A stretch of 5,947 nt of DNA, taken from NCBI GenBank assembly GCA_018262385.1, contig JAGSPQ010000257.1, positions 1 to 5,947 of the forward strand. The letters run 5' to 3'. The position numbers and the translations under genes were made by a program. Each line of letters starts with the position of its first letter. The stretch's first letter is position 1. A model generated the notes under the pieces. The model was given only the letters and a program-made list of their open reading frames with translations, did no database searches and was not told the origin of the DNA. Shown here piece by piece: positions 1-5,411 of the stretch. The DNA comes from Myxococcaceae bacterium (GTDB lineage Bacteria; Myxococcota; Myxococcia; Myxococcales; Myxococcaceae).

Positions 1-2
1 GG

Positions 3-242
3 CCCGGCCAGGTCTGGAGCAAAGGGCGCGGCACCTGCGTCGGCGTGCCGCAGTGCACGCCACCGCGGCTGGCCAGCGGCGAGAGCTGCAGCTGTCCCTC
101 AGGCCAGGTGAGCGAGCCCGACATGCAGGGCCAGTGCTGTTTTCCGGGCCAGGTCTGGAGCAGCGCCAAGGCCCGCTGCGTCGGCCTGCCGACCCAGTGT
201 CCGCCCGGGCAGGCACCCGACGGGGAACGGTGCGCCGCGCCG
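3..242 (+). repeat. Tandem 47-codon Cys-rich coding repeat
   Basis: Two successive in-frame units begin at 3 and 144, a spacing of 141 bp (47 codons). They share PGQVWS, then C-V-G-x-P, Q-C and a closing Cys. At DNA level, 16 bases (GGCCAGGTCTGGAGCA) are identical at 6-21 and 147-162. The second unit is cut short and runs into the Pro/Ala linker. The conserved Cys spacing suggests small disulfide-bonded extracytoplasmic modules. More units may lie upstream of the window. Confidence 0.75.
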
Positions 243-1031
243 CTCGCCAGCGAGCTGCCGGCTCCCCCGCTGCCGTCGGCGCCGCAGCCGCCGGTGGTGG
301 CGCCGCCCGCGGCCTCGCCGGCGCCGGCCGCCGAATCGAAGTGCCCGGCCGAGGCGCAGCCCGAGTGGCAGTGGGCGTCGGCCCCGCAGAAGCGCGCGCT
401 GCTCGACGCCTGCCGGGCCGAGCAGCAGAAAAACGCGGCGGCTCCTGCGCCGGCCACCCCGCCGCCGGCCGCGCCTGCCGCCACGCTGGTCGCTTCCCCC
501 GCCGCGGCGGCCGCTCCCCCGGCGACGGTGGTCCGCGCCGACGAGGCCCCGGGCAGGTCGGCCCCGCCCAAGCGCTCCCGCACCTCCCTCACCACCGGGG
601 TGATGCTGGGAGAGACGACCGGCGGGATGCTGGCGCTGCCGATTCGGGTCGGGCTGTTTTCGATCAAGCCGGGCGAGTCGCTGCAGGGCACCGCGTCCTT
701 GCTGGTGACCCCGGCGCTGTTCGCCTCGGTGCAGGACGTGCCCTACGCCAGCTACTTCCAGGCCGGCGCCGCGCTGGGCCTCGCCGCCGGCTGGCATCAG
801 CGGCTGGGCCCGGTCGAGCTGTTCCCCTACGGCGGGGCGAGCGCCTGGCTCGTCTACCGAATGCTCCAATCGAACAGCTCCAACTGGGGGCTGAACCTCG
901 TCTTCCGGGGCGTGGTCGGGCTGACCTTCGCGGTGCCGGCGGGCGAAGGAACCAAGTTCGTGCTCGGAGGCCAGGTCCAGCTGGGCGGCGCCTCCACCCT
1001 GGGGATGATCTACATCGGGGTCGAGTTCTAG
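3..1031 (+). CDS. Cys-rich repeat / Pro-Ala linker / beta-barrel-like protein, 5' truncated
   Basis: The reading frame is open to the window edge, so the gene starts upstream; 342 codons are visible, ending at TAG 1029-1031. A GTG at 45 is in frame but unlikely to be the start, because the codons before it (PGQVWS...CVG) are copied 47 codons later as PGQVWS...CVG. Visible parts in order: two Cys-rich repeat units (about residues 1-80); a Pro/Ala-rich linker (about 80-185) interrupted by a short charged segment with two Cys (KCPAEAQPEWQW, then LLDACRAEQQ); and a C-terminal region of about 155 residues with alternating hydrophobic, Gly-rich strands ending in GVEF. A terminal Phe is typical of outer-membrane beta-barrels. 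I infer an exported, envelope-associated protein of unknown function. Similar Cys-repeat plus barrel proteins are common in myxobacteria (general knowledge, not searched). No link to N2O reduction is visible, and it probably lies outside the nos unit. Confidence 0.75.
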   Translation, partial: PGQVWSKGRGTCVGVPQCTPPRLASGESCSCPSGQVSEPDMQGQCCFPGQVWSSAKARCVGLPTQCPPGQAPDGERCAAPLASELPAPPLPSAPQPPVVAPPAASPAPAAESKCPAEAQPEWQWASAPQKRALLDACRAEQQKNAAAPAPATPPPAAPAATLVASPAAAAAPPATVVRADEAPGRSAPPKRSRTSLTTGVMLGETTGGMLALPIRVGLFSIKPGESLQGTASLLVTPALFASVQDVPYASYFQAGAALGLAAGWHQRLGPVELFPYGGASAWLVYRMLQSNSSNWGLNLVFRGVVGLTFAVPAGEGTKFVLGGQVQLGGASTLGMIYIGVEF

Positions 1032-1069
1032 CCCGCGTTGCTGCAAACGGTGCATCGAAGTGGCCGCCG

Positions 1070-1124
1070 TGCAGTCGGTGCACCGGGGAAAGCGGGCCTA
1101 CTCCGAACAGGTGCACCGACTGCA
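1070..1124. repeat. Perfect 15-bp inverted repeat in the intergenic region
   Basis: TGCAGTCGGTGCACC (1070-1084) is the exact reverse complement of GGTGCACCGACTGCA (1110-1124), with 25 nt between. Each arm itself contains the 8-bp palindrome GGTGCACC (1077-1084 and 1110-1117, 33 bp apart), and a near copy GGTGCATC lies at 1049-1056. It follows the stop codon at 1031 by 38 nt. As RNA it would form a strong stem, possibly ending the upstream transcript, but there is no T-run after it as in an intrinsic terminator. Alternatively the GGTGCACC units are paired protein-binding sites. Confidence 0.7.
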
Positions 1125-1165
1125 TCCGCCTCGGGTGTCGACCCTTGCGCCGAACGCCATCCCTG

Positions 1166-1182
1166 TGTTTCATATTGAAACA
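1166..1182. promoter_or_regulatory. 17-bp palindromic operator overlapping the activator start codon
   Basis: TGTTTCA-TAT-TGAAACA is a perfect 7-3-7 inverted repeat. Its last base is the A of the ATG at 1182. Identical arms recur at 2757-2773 upstream of nosZ, and this AT-rich sequence stands out in a G+C-rich region. I infer that it is a binding site for the activator encoded immediately downstream, giving autoregulation. A bound protein here would cover the start codon and any promoter just upstream, so repression is more likely than activation. Confidence 0.75.
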
Positions 1183-2210
1183 TGAGTGAACAGCAGGTCT
1201 GCAGCACGCCCTTCGAGCAGGGCGGCAAGCTGTGCCGCAGCTGCCGGCTGCTGCCGGAGAAGGCGGCGGGGCGCAACTGCTCGCGGCTGGTGGCGCGCAG
1301 CAAGGCGATGCAGTCGCTGCTGGTGCGGGCGGCCACCATCGCCGGCACCGACGCCTCGATCGTGCTGCGGGGCGAGAGCGGCTCGGGCAAAGAGGTCGTC
1401 GCCCGCTCGATTCATGCCAACAGCCCCCGCCGGGCCAACGCGTTCGTGGCGATCAACTGCGCGGCGATGCCGTCCGAGCTGCTCGAGAGCGAGCTGTTCG
1501 GCCACGCCCGGGGCGCCTTCACCGGAGCCACCACCGCGCGCAAAGGCCTGTTCGAGACCGCCGACAAGGGGATGCTGTTCCTCGACGAGATCGCCGAGAT
1601 GCCGCTGAGCCTGCAGGCCAAGCTGCTGCGCGCCCTGCAGGACGGCGAGATCCGCCGGGTCGGAGAGAGCAACCCCTTCACCGTCGACGTCCGGGTGATG
1701 TGCGCCACCCACCAGAACCTGCAGCTGGCGGTCCAGCACAAGCGCTTCCGCGAGGATCTCTACTTCCGGCTCAAGGTCTTCACCCTCGTCGTCCCGCCCC
1801 TGCGCGAGCGGCTGGAAGACATCATGCCGCTGGCCGAGATCTTCCTTCAGCAGGAGCCGCACCGGACCCAGCGCTTCACCCCCAAAGCCGCCGCCCGGCT
1901 GCGCCACTACCGCTGGCCGGGCAACGTGCGCGAGCTGCAGAACGCGGTGAAGCACGGCGCGGTGCTGTCGCTGGGGGAGGAGATCGACGTCGCCCACCTG
2001 CCCGAGGAGCTGTTCGCCGAGCCGGGCGCCCAGCCGGAGGGCGCCGAGCCCCCCCCGCGGGGGAGGATCACCCTCGCCGCCGCCGAGCGGCTGCACATCC
2101 TCGAGGTGATGGAGTCCTGCGGAGGGCACCAGACCCAGGCGGCGCAGGTGCTGGGCGTCGGGCGGACCACCCTGTGGCGCAAGCTCAAGCAGCACGGGCT
2201 CGACGGGTAG
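1182..2210 (+). CDS. Sigma54-dependent transcriptional activator with N-terminal four-Cys segment
   Basis: This 342-residue bacterial enhancer-binding protein remodels sigma54-RNA polymerase using ATP. The AAA+ core is complete: Walker A GESGSGKE (64-71), the sigma54-contacting loop GAFTGA (111-116), Walker B MLFLDE (131-136), the arginine-finger region FREDLYFRL (189-197) and WPGNVREL (245-252). After a Pro/Glu-rich linker (about 280-296), a Fis-type helix-turn-helix fills about 300-340 ([19 protein letters not shown]). There is no receiver, PAS or GAF domain. The N-terminus is only about 36 residues, with Cys at 7, 18, 21 and 33, suggesting a metal or Fe-S sensor. The start is well fixed: an in-frame TGA lies at 1176-1178, just before ATG 1182. 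No Shine-Dalgarno sequence is visible, so translation may be leaderless. It lies 49 nt before the hemerythrin-like gene, and its likely target is the nosZ promoter. NorR-like family membership is certain only at the level of the AAA+ class. Confidence 0.95.
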   Translation: MSEQQVCSTPFEQGGKLCRSCRLLPEKAAGRNCSRLVARSKAMQSLLVRAATIAGTDASIVLRGESGSGKEVVARSIHANSPRRANAFVAINCAAMPSELLESELFGHARGAFTGATTARKGLFETADKGMLFLDEIAEMPLSLQAKLLRALQDGEIRRVGESNPFTVDVRVMCATHQNLQLAVQHKRFREDLYFRLKVFTLVVPPLRERLEDIMPLAEIFLQQEPHRTQRFTPKAAARLRHYRWPGNVRELQNAVKHGAVLSLGEEIDVAHLPEELFAEPGAQPEGAEPPPRGRITLAAAERLHILEVMESCGGHQTQAAQVLGVGRTTLWRKLKQHGLDG

Positions 2211-2259
2211 CCTGGTTGCCGAAGCACCGGGCACGGCGGGTGCAAAAGGGCCTGCGCCA

Positions 2260-2769
2260 ATGGCGTCACGGTTCCTCACCCGGATGTGCCGCCAGCACGC
2301 GGAGTCGCTCGCCCTCTTCGCGGCGGCGACCCGGGGCGGCCGGGTGGTGGATCTGAAGAGCTACGACCGCTTCCGCAGCGCGCTGGTCCAGCACATCGCG
2401 ATCGAAGAGCGGGTGCTGATGCCCGCGCTGACCCGCAAGCTCGGCCCGGCGTTCGAGGCCACCCGGCGCAAGCTCCAGCAGGATCACGAGGGAATTCTCG
2501 CGCTGCTGGTGCCGACCCCGAACGAGATCTGGCTTCAGGATCTGCACGAGTTCCTCCTCCACCACTTCGCGGTCGAAGAGAGCCCCGGCCAGCTTCACGC
2601 CCTGTGCACCCGGCACCTCGCCGGGGACGATCGCCGGCTGCGCGAGGCCGCTGACCGCCTGCCCGTCATCCCGCTCGAGCCCTTCGAGGACGGCGTCCGG
2701 GTGCCCCAGGTGCTGGCCCGGATGAAGGCCGCGGTCGGGCTCCCGGTGCGCGCCTTTGTTTCAGTTTGA
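2260..2769 (+). CDS. Hemerythrin-like HHE cation-binding protein
   Basis: This 169-residue cytoplasmic protein has no signal peptide or membrane segment. It shows the ligand pattern of hemerythrin/HHE four-helix bundles, which hold a di-iron site: His13, His45 with Glu49 (HxxxE), His76 (in QQDHEG), and His101/His102 with Glu106 (HxxxE). The bundle covers about residues 8-120. The last 45 residues are a Pro-containing tail of unknown role. Relatives bind O2, sense O2 or NO, or (YtfE/RIC type) repair Fe-S centres damaged by NO; which applies here cannot be told from sequence. ATG 2260 is preceded by AAAAGGG at 2244-2250, a weak ribosome binding site. The gene follows the activator by 49 nt, so the two are probably co-transcribed. 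Its stop codon (2767-2769) lies inside the second palindrome. A sensing or protective role beside NosZ is inferred from position. Confidence 0.85.
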   Translation: MASRFLTRMCRQHAESLALFAAATRGGRVVDLKSYDRFRSALVQHIAIEERVLMPALTRKLGPAFEATRRKLQQDHEGILALLVPTPNEIWLQDLHEFLLHHFAVEESPGQLHALCTRHLAGDDRRLREAADRLPVIPLEPFEDGVRVPQVLARMKAAVGLPVRAFVSV

Positions 2770-2773
2770 AACA
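2757..2773. promoter_or_regulatory. 17-bp palindromic upstream activator site for nosZ
   Basis: TGTTTCA-GTT-TGAAACA has the same perfect 7-bp arms and 3-nt spacer as the site at 1166-1182. Its centre (2765) is about 60 bp upstream of the -24 element and about 85 bp upstream of the predicted start near 2850, a normal position for a sigma54 enhancer site. It overlaps the last codons and stop of the hemerythrin-like gene. The presumed ligand is the Fis-type HTH of the activator at 1182-2210. Confidence 0.8.
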
Positions 2774-2822
2774 CCGCGGAGCAATCGGGCCGATCATCCC
2801 CCGCTGCGCCCCGGCGAGCCGG

Positions 2823-2839
2823 TTGGCACGGTGGACGCA
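2823..2839 (+). promoter_or_regulatory. Sigma54 (-24/-12) promoter of nosZ
   Basis: TTGGCACGGTGGACGCA matches the sigma54 consensus TGGCACG-N4-TTGC at the full -24 element (TTGGCACG). It keeps the essential GG (2825-2826) and GC (2837-2838) with the required 10 nt between. The -12 element is weaker, with ACGC in place of TTGC. The predicted transcription start is near 2850, giving a leader of about 36 nt. I saw no other TTGGCAC-type site in the window. The activator gene and palindrome upstream support the call. Confidence 0.8.
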
Positions 2840-2855
2840 GAAGGGCGGCTGAAAC

Positions 2856-2869
2856 GAGGCGATTGCCTC
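2856..2869 (+). other. Small hairpin in the nosZ leader
   Basis: GAGGC (2856-2860) and GCCTC (2865-2869) pair around a GATT loop, giving a 5-bp, G+C-rich stem in the predicted short leader. It ends 6 nt before the ribosome binding site. It may stabilise the 5' end or have no role; a stem this short could arise by chance. Confidence 0.35.
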
Positions 2870-2875
2870 ATCAAC

Positions 2876-2880
2876 GGAGG
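2876..2880 (+). promoter_or_regulatory. Ribosome binding site of nosZ
   Basis: A full GGAGG stands 5 nt before ATG 2886 and fixes that start. It contrasts with the activator gene, which has no visible site. Confidence 0.85.
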
Positions 2881-2885
2881 ACTCG

Positions 2886-4868
2886 ATGAAAAAGACGATT
2901 CTCGCTGGAGCGATTGCGCTCGGGCTCGCGGCATTGGTCTACACCGGATGCTCGGAGAAGGGCCCCGCTGCCGGGCCGACGGCTGCGGCACCGACCGGCT
3001 CGGGCGCCTCCGCGGGGATCAAGCAGCTGATGGTCGAGCGCGGCCTGTCGGAAGCCGACGTCACCGCCGCGCTGAAGACCTTCCTCCCGTCGGGCAAGCT
3101 CGACCCGTACATGATCTTTGCTTCTGGCGGGCAGTCCGGCCAGGTGCTGGTGCTCGGCGTGCCGTCGATGCGGCTGCTGAAGGTGATCGGCGTCTTCACC
3201 CCTGAGCCGTGGCAGGGCTACGGCTACGGCGGCACCAGCAACGCGGTGCTCACCGGCGGCAACCAGCTCGGCCACAAGCCGATCACCTGGGCCGACGTCC
3301 ACCACCCCAACCTCTCCGAGACCAAGGGCGACTACGACGGCGAGTTCCTGTTCGTGAACGACAAGGCCAACGCCCGGGTCGCGGTGGTTGACCTGAAGGA
3401 CTTCGCCACCAAGCAGATCGTCGCCAACCCGCTGGTCGCTTCCGACCACGGCGGCGCGTTCGTCACCCCCAACACCGAGTACGTGATCGAGACCAGCCAG
3501 TACCCCGCCCCGCTCGGCCGCGATTACGCGCCGATCTCCGAGTACAAAGAGAAGTACCGCGGGCTGGCGATGTTCTGGAAGTTCGACCGCACCAAGGGCC
3601 GGATCGTCCCCGAAGAGAGCTGGGCGGTCGAGCTGCCCCCCTACACCCAGGATCTGGCCGACTCGGGGAAGCTGGCTTCCGACGGCTGGGTGTTCATCAA
3701 CAGCTTCAACACCGAGATGGCGACCGGCGGAATCCTCGAGGGCAACCCGCCGATCGAGTCGGGCGCCTCGCAGAACGACATGGACTACCTCCACATCATC
3801 AACTGGAAGAAGGGTGAGGAGCTGATCAAGGCCGGCAAGGGAAAGATGATCAAGGGCTTCCGGGTGCTGCCGATCGAGGTCGCGGCGGCGGAGAACGTGC
3901 TGGTCCTGGTCGGCGAGCCGAAGAGCCCCCACGGCGCGGACGTCACCCCCGACGGTGAGGAGATCGTCGTCGGCGGCAAGCTCGACACCCACACCACCGT
4001 CTACAGCTTCGCCAAGATCAAGGCGCAGATCGAAGCCAACAAGTTCGAGGGCAAGGACGCCTACGGGATCAACATCCTCCCGTTCAAGGAATCGATTCGC
4101 GGGCAGGCCGAGATCGGCCTCGGGCCGCTGCACACCGTGTTCGACGACAAGGGCTTCGCCTACACCTCGGTGTTCATCGAGTCGGTGGTCGCCAAGTGGA
4201 GCCTGAAGGACCTGAAGGTCGTCGACAAGATCCCGGTGCAGTACAACATCGGCCACATCCTGGCGGCCGAGGGCGACACCGTGCACCCCGACGGGAAGTA
4301 CGTGGTCGCGATGAACAAGATGTCGCAGGACCGCTTCCAGAAGGTCGGCCCGCTCTACCCCCAGAACTTCCAGCTGGTCGATCTCGAGGGCGAGAAGATG
4401 TCGATCATCATGGACGGCGCGATTGGCCTGGGCGAGCCGCACTACTCGCAGATGATCAAGGCCGACAAGCTCAAGCCGATCGCCGTCTACAAGATGGGCA
4501 CCAACATCTACACCGACGCGATCGACAAGTTCGCGGTGGTCCCGGGCAAGGAGCGGATCGAGCGCAAGGGCAACGTGGTCGACGTCTACATGACCGCGGT
4601 CCGCAGCCACTTCACCCCCGATCGGATCGAGGTGAACGAGGGCGACACGGTGAACCTCCACATCACCAGCATCGAGCAGGCCGAGGATCAGACCCACGGC
4701 TTCACCATCGACATGCTCAACATCAACCTCTCGCTCGAGCCGGGCAAGCACGAGAACGTCAGCTTCGTCGCCGACAAGCCAGGGGTCTACCCGATGTACT
4801 GCACCGAGTTCTGCTCGGCGCTCCACCTCGAAATGACGGGCTACTTCCTCGTCAAGCCCAAGAAGTGA
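2886..4868 (+). CDS. nosZ: Nitrous oxide reductase, clade II (Sec-exported)
   Basis: This 660-residue periplasmic enzyme reduces N2O to N2, the last step of denitrification. The N-terminal beta-propeller carries seven His that fit the tetranuclear CuZ site: His139 and His140 (DVHH), His188 (DHGG), His349 (SPHG), His416 (GLGPLHT), His457 (IGH) and His519 (GEPH). The C-terminal cupredoxin domain (about 565-660) carries the binuclear CuA ligands: His604, Cys639, Glu641 (main-chain position), Cys643, His647 and Met650, in CTEFCSALHLEM. Glu replaces the Trp of clade I enzymes at 641. The export signal (MKKTILAG, then a hydrophobic stretch) is Sec-type with no twin-arginine motif, as in clade II. 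Cys22 after VYTG could be a lipidation site, followed by an Ala/Gly/Pro linker (to about 44). Length is normal and all ligands are intact, so the enzyme should be active. It is first in the unit, with the cytochrome gene 5 nt downstream, and the sigma54 promoter lies upstream. Confidence 0.97.
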   Translation: MKKTILAGAIALGLAALVYTGCSEKGPAAGPTAAAPTGSGASAGIKQLMVERGLSEADVTAALKTFLPSGKLDPYMIFASGGQSGQVLVLGVPSMRLLKVIGVFTPEPWQGYGYGGTSNAVLTGGNQLGHKPITWADVHHPNLSETKGDYDGEFLFVNDKANARVAVVDLKDFATKQIVANPLVASDHGGAFVTPNTEYVIETSQYPAPLGRDYAPISEYKEKYRGLAMFWKFDRTKGRIVPEESWAVELPPYTQDLADSGKLASDGWVFINSFNTEMATGGILEGNPPIESGASQNDMDYLHIINWKKGEELIKAGKGKMIKGFRVLPIEVAAAENVLVLVGEPKSPHGADVTPDGEEIVVGGKLDTHTTVYSFAKIKAQIEANKFEGKDAYGINILPFKESIRGQAEIGLGPLHTVFDDKGFAYTSVFIESVVAKWSLKDLKVVDKIPVQYNIGHILAAEGDTVHPDGKYVVAMNKMSQDRFQKVGPLYPQNFQLVDLEGEKMSIIMDGAIGLGEPHYSQMIKADKLKPIAVYKMGTNIYTDAIDKFAVVPGKERIERKGNVVDVYMTAVRSHFTPDRIEVNEGDTVNLHITSIEQAEDQTHGFTIDMLNINLSLEPGKHENVSFVADKPGVYPMYCTEFCSALHLEMTGYFLVKPKK

Positions 4869-4873
4869 GAACC

Positions 4874-5380
4874 ATGCACTGCAAATCCCTGCTCCTCGCC
4901 GCGGCGCTGCTGTTCGCCCTCGCCGGCTGCAACGAAAAGAAGGAAGCGGCTCCGGCACCGGTGGCAGCAGTTGCCCCGGTGGCGGCCGCTCCTGAAGCCC
5001 CGCCTGCCCCGACCGGCCCGGACGGCCCCCCCGACATCGTGATCCCTTCGTTCGAGATCAGCGCCACCCCGGCCGACATTGGCAAAGGCAAAGACGTGTT
5101 CGCCGCCAAGGGCTGCATCGCCTGCCACAAGGTCGGCGGGGGCAAGCTGGTCGGGCCGGACTTGAAGGACGTGCTGGTTCGCCGCACCCAGCCCTGGGTG
5201 ATGAAGATGATCCTCAAGCCCGAGGTGATGCTCGCCAAGGACGACGTGGCGAAGGCGATGTTCCGCAGCATGCTGGTGCCGATGGCCAACCAGAACGTCG
5301 ACCCGATCAACGAGCTGCCGTTCATCCTGGCCTACCTGAAGAGCGAGTCGGCCGGACCGCAACCCGAAGCCCACAAGTAA
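4874..5380 (+). CDS. Mono-heme c-type cytochrome lipoprotein of the nos cluster
   Basis: This 168-residue protein has a lipoprotein signal peptide ending in LAGC (lipidated Cys19). An Ala/Pro-rich tether (about 24-55) leads to a class I cytochrome c domain (about 62-158). Heme attaches at C81-I-A-C84-H85. The sixth ligand is probably Met137 (LVPMANQN), with Met133 as the alternative, followed by the usual C-terminal helix (INELPFILAYLKS). It starts 5 nt after the nosZ stop, so the two are very likely co-transcribed and translationally coupled; the only ribosome-binding sequence is the weak GAAGTGAG spanning the nosZ stop. The likely role is a membrane-tethered electron donor to the CuA site of NosZ, comparable in role to the NosC cytochromes of other clade II clusters. 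I did not assign nosC1 or nosC2, because orthology cannot be judged here. Confidence 0.93.
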   Translation: MHCKSLLLAAALLFALAGCNEKKEAAPAPVAAVAPVAAAPEAPPAPTGPDGPPDIVIPSFEISATPADIGKGKDVFAAKGCIACHKVGGGKLVGPDLKDVLVRRTQPWVMKMILKPEVMLAKDDVAKAMFRSMLVPMANQNVDPINELPFILAYLKSESAGPQPEAHK

Positions 5381-5399
5381 CCCAGGCCCTTTTCCCCCC

Positions 5400-5404
5400 G
5401 GAGG
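5400..5404 (+). promoter_or_regulatory. Ribosome binding site of nosD
   Basis: GGAGG, 7 nt before ATG 5412, after a pyrimidine-rich stretch (5389-5399). It fixes the nosD start, and the 31-nt gap after the cytochrome gene fits a continued operon. Confidence 0.8.
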
Positions 5405-5411
5405 ACTGCGC

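Noticed and set aside
45..47. GTG at 45 as start of the first gene
   Set aside because: The frame continues upstream to the window edge and those codons belong to the first repeat unit, so the gene is truncated rather than starting here.
1166..1182. FNR/DNR-type box
   Set aside because: The arms are TGTTTCA/TGAAACA with a 3-nt spacer, not TTGAT-N4-ATCAA, and the neighbouring gene encodes a sigma54 activator and not a Crp/Fnr protein.
53..1189. Alternative plus-strand frame over the first gene and intergenic region
   Set aside because: Its translation is Arg/Gly/Ala-rich and featureless, and it runs through the inverted repeat and operator. The other frame has repeats, a linker and a barrel-like end.
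1170..2279. Long minus-strand open frame over the activator gene
   Set aside because: A shadow of the real gene: the plus strand shows complete AAA+ and HTH motifs, the minus-strand product none.
1166..2773. CRISPR or mobile-element repeats
   Set aside because: Only two short palindromes 1.6 kb apart, both at gene control regions; no regular spacing, transposase or target duplication is seen.
2774..2822. IHF site between the nosZ operator and promoter
   Set aside because: Bending sites are expected in some sigma54 promoters, but no convincing WATCAA-N4-TTR match is present.
2871..4958. A 695-codon open frame on the minus strand covering all of nosZ
   Set aside because: It is the mirror of a strongly G/C-third-position gene. 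Its translation is low-complexity (Asp/Val/Leu/His-rich) with no recognisable domain, while the plus strand encodes an intact NosZ.
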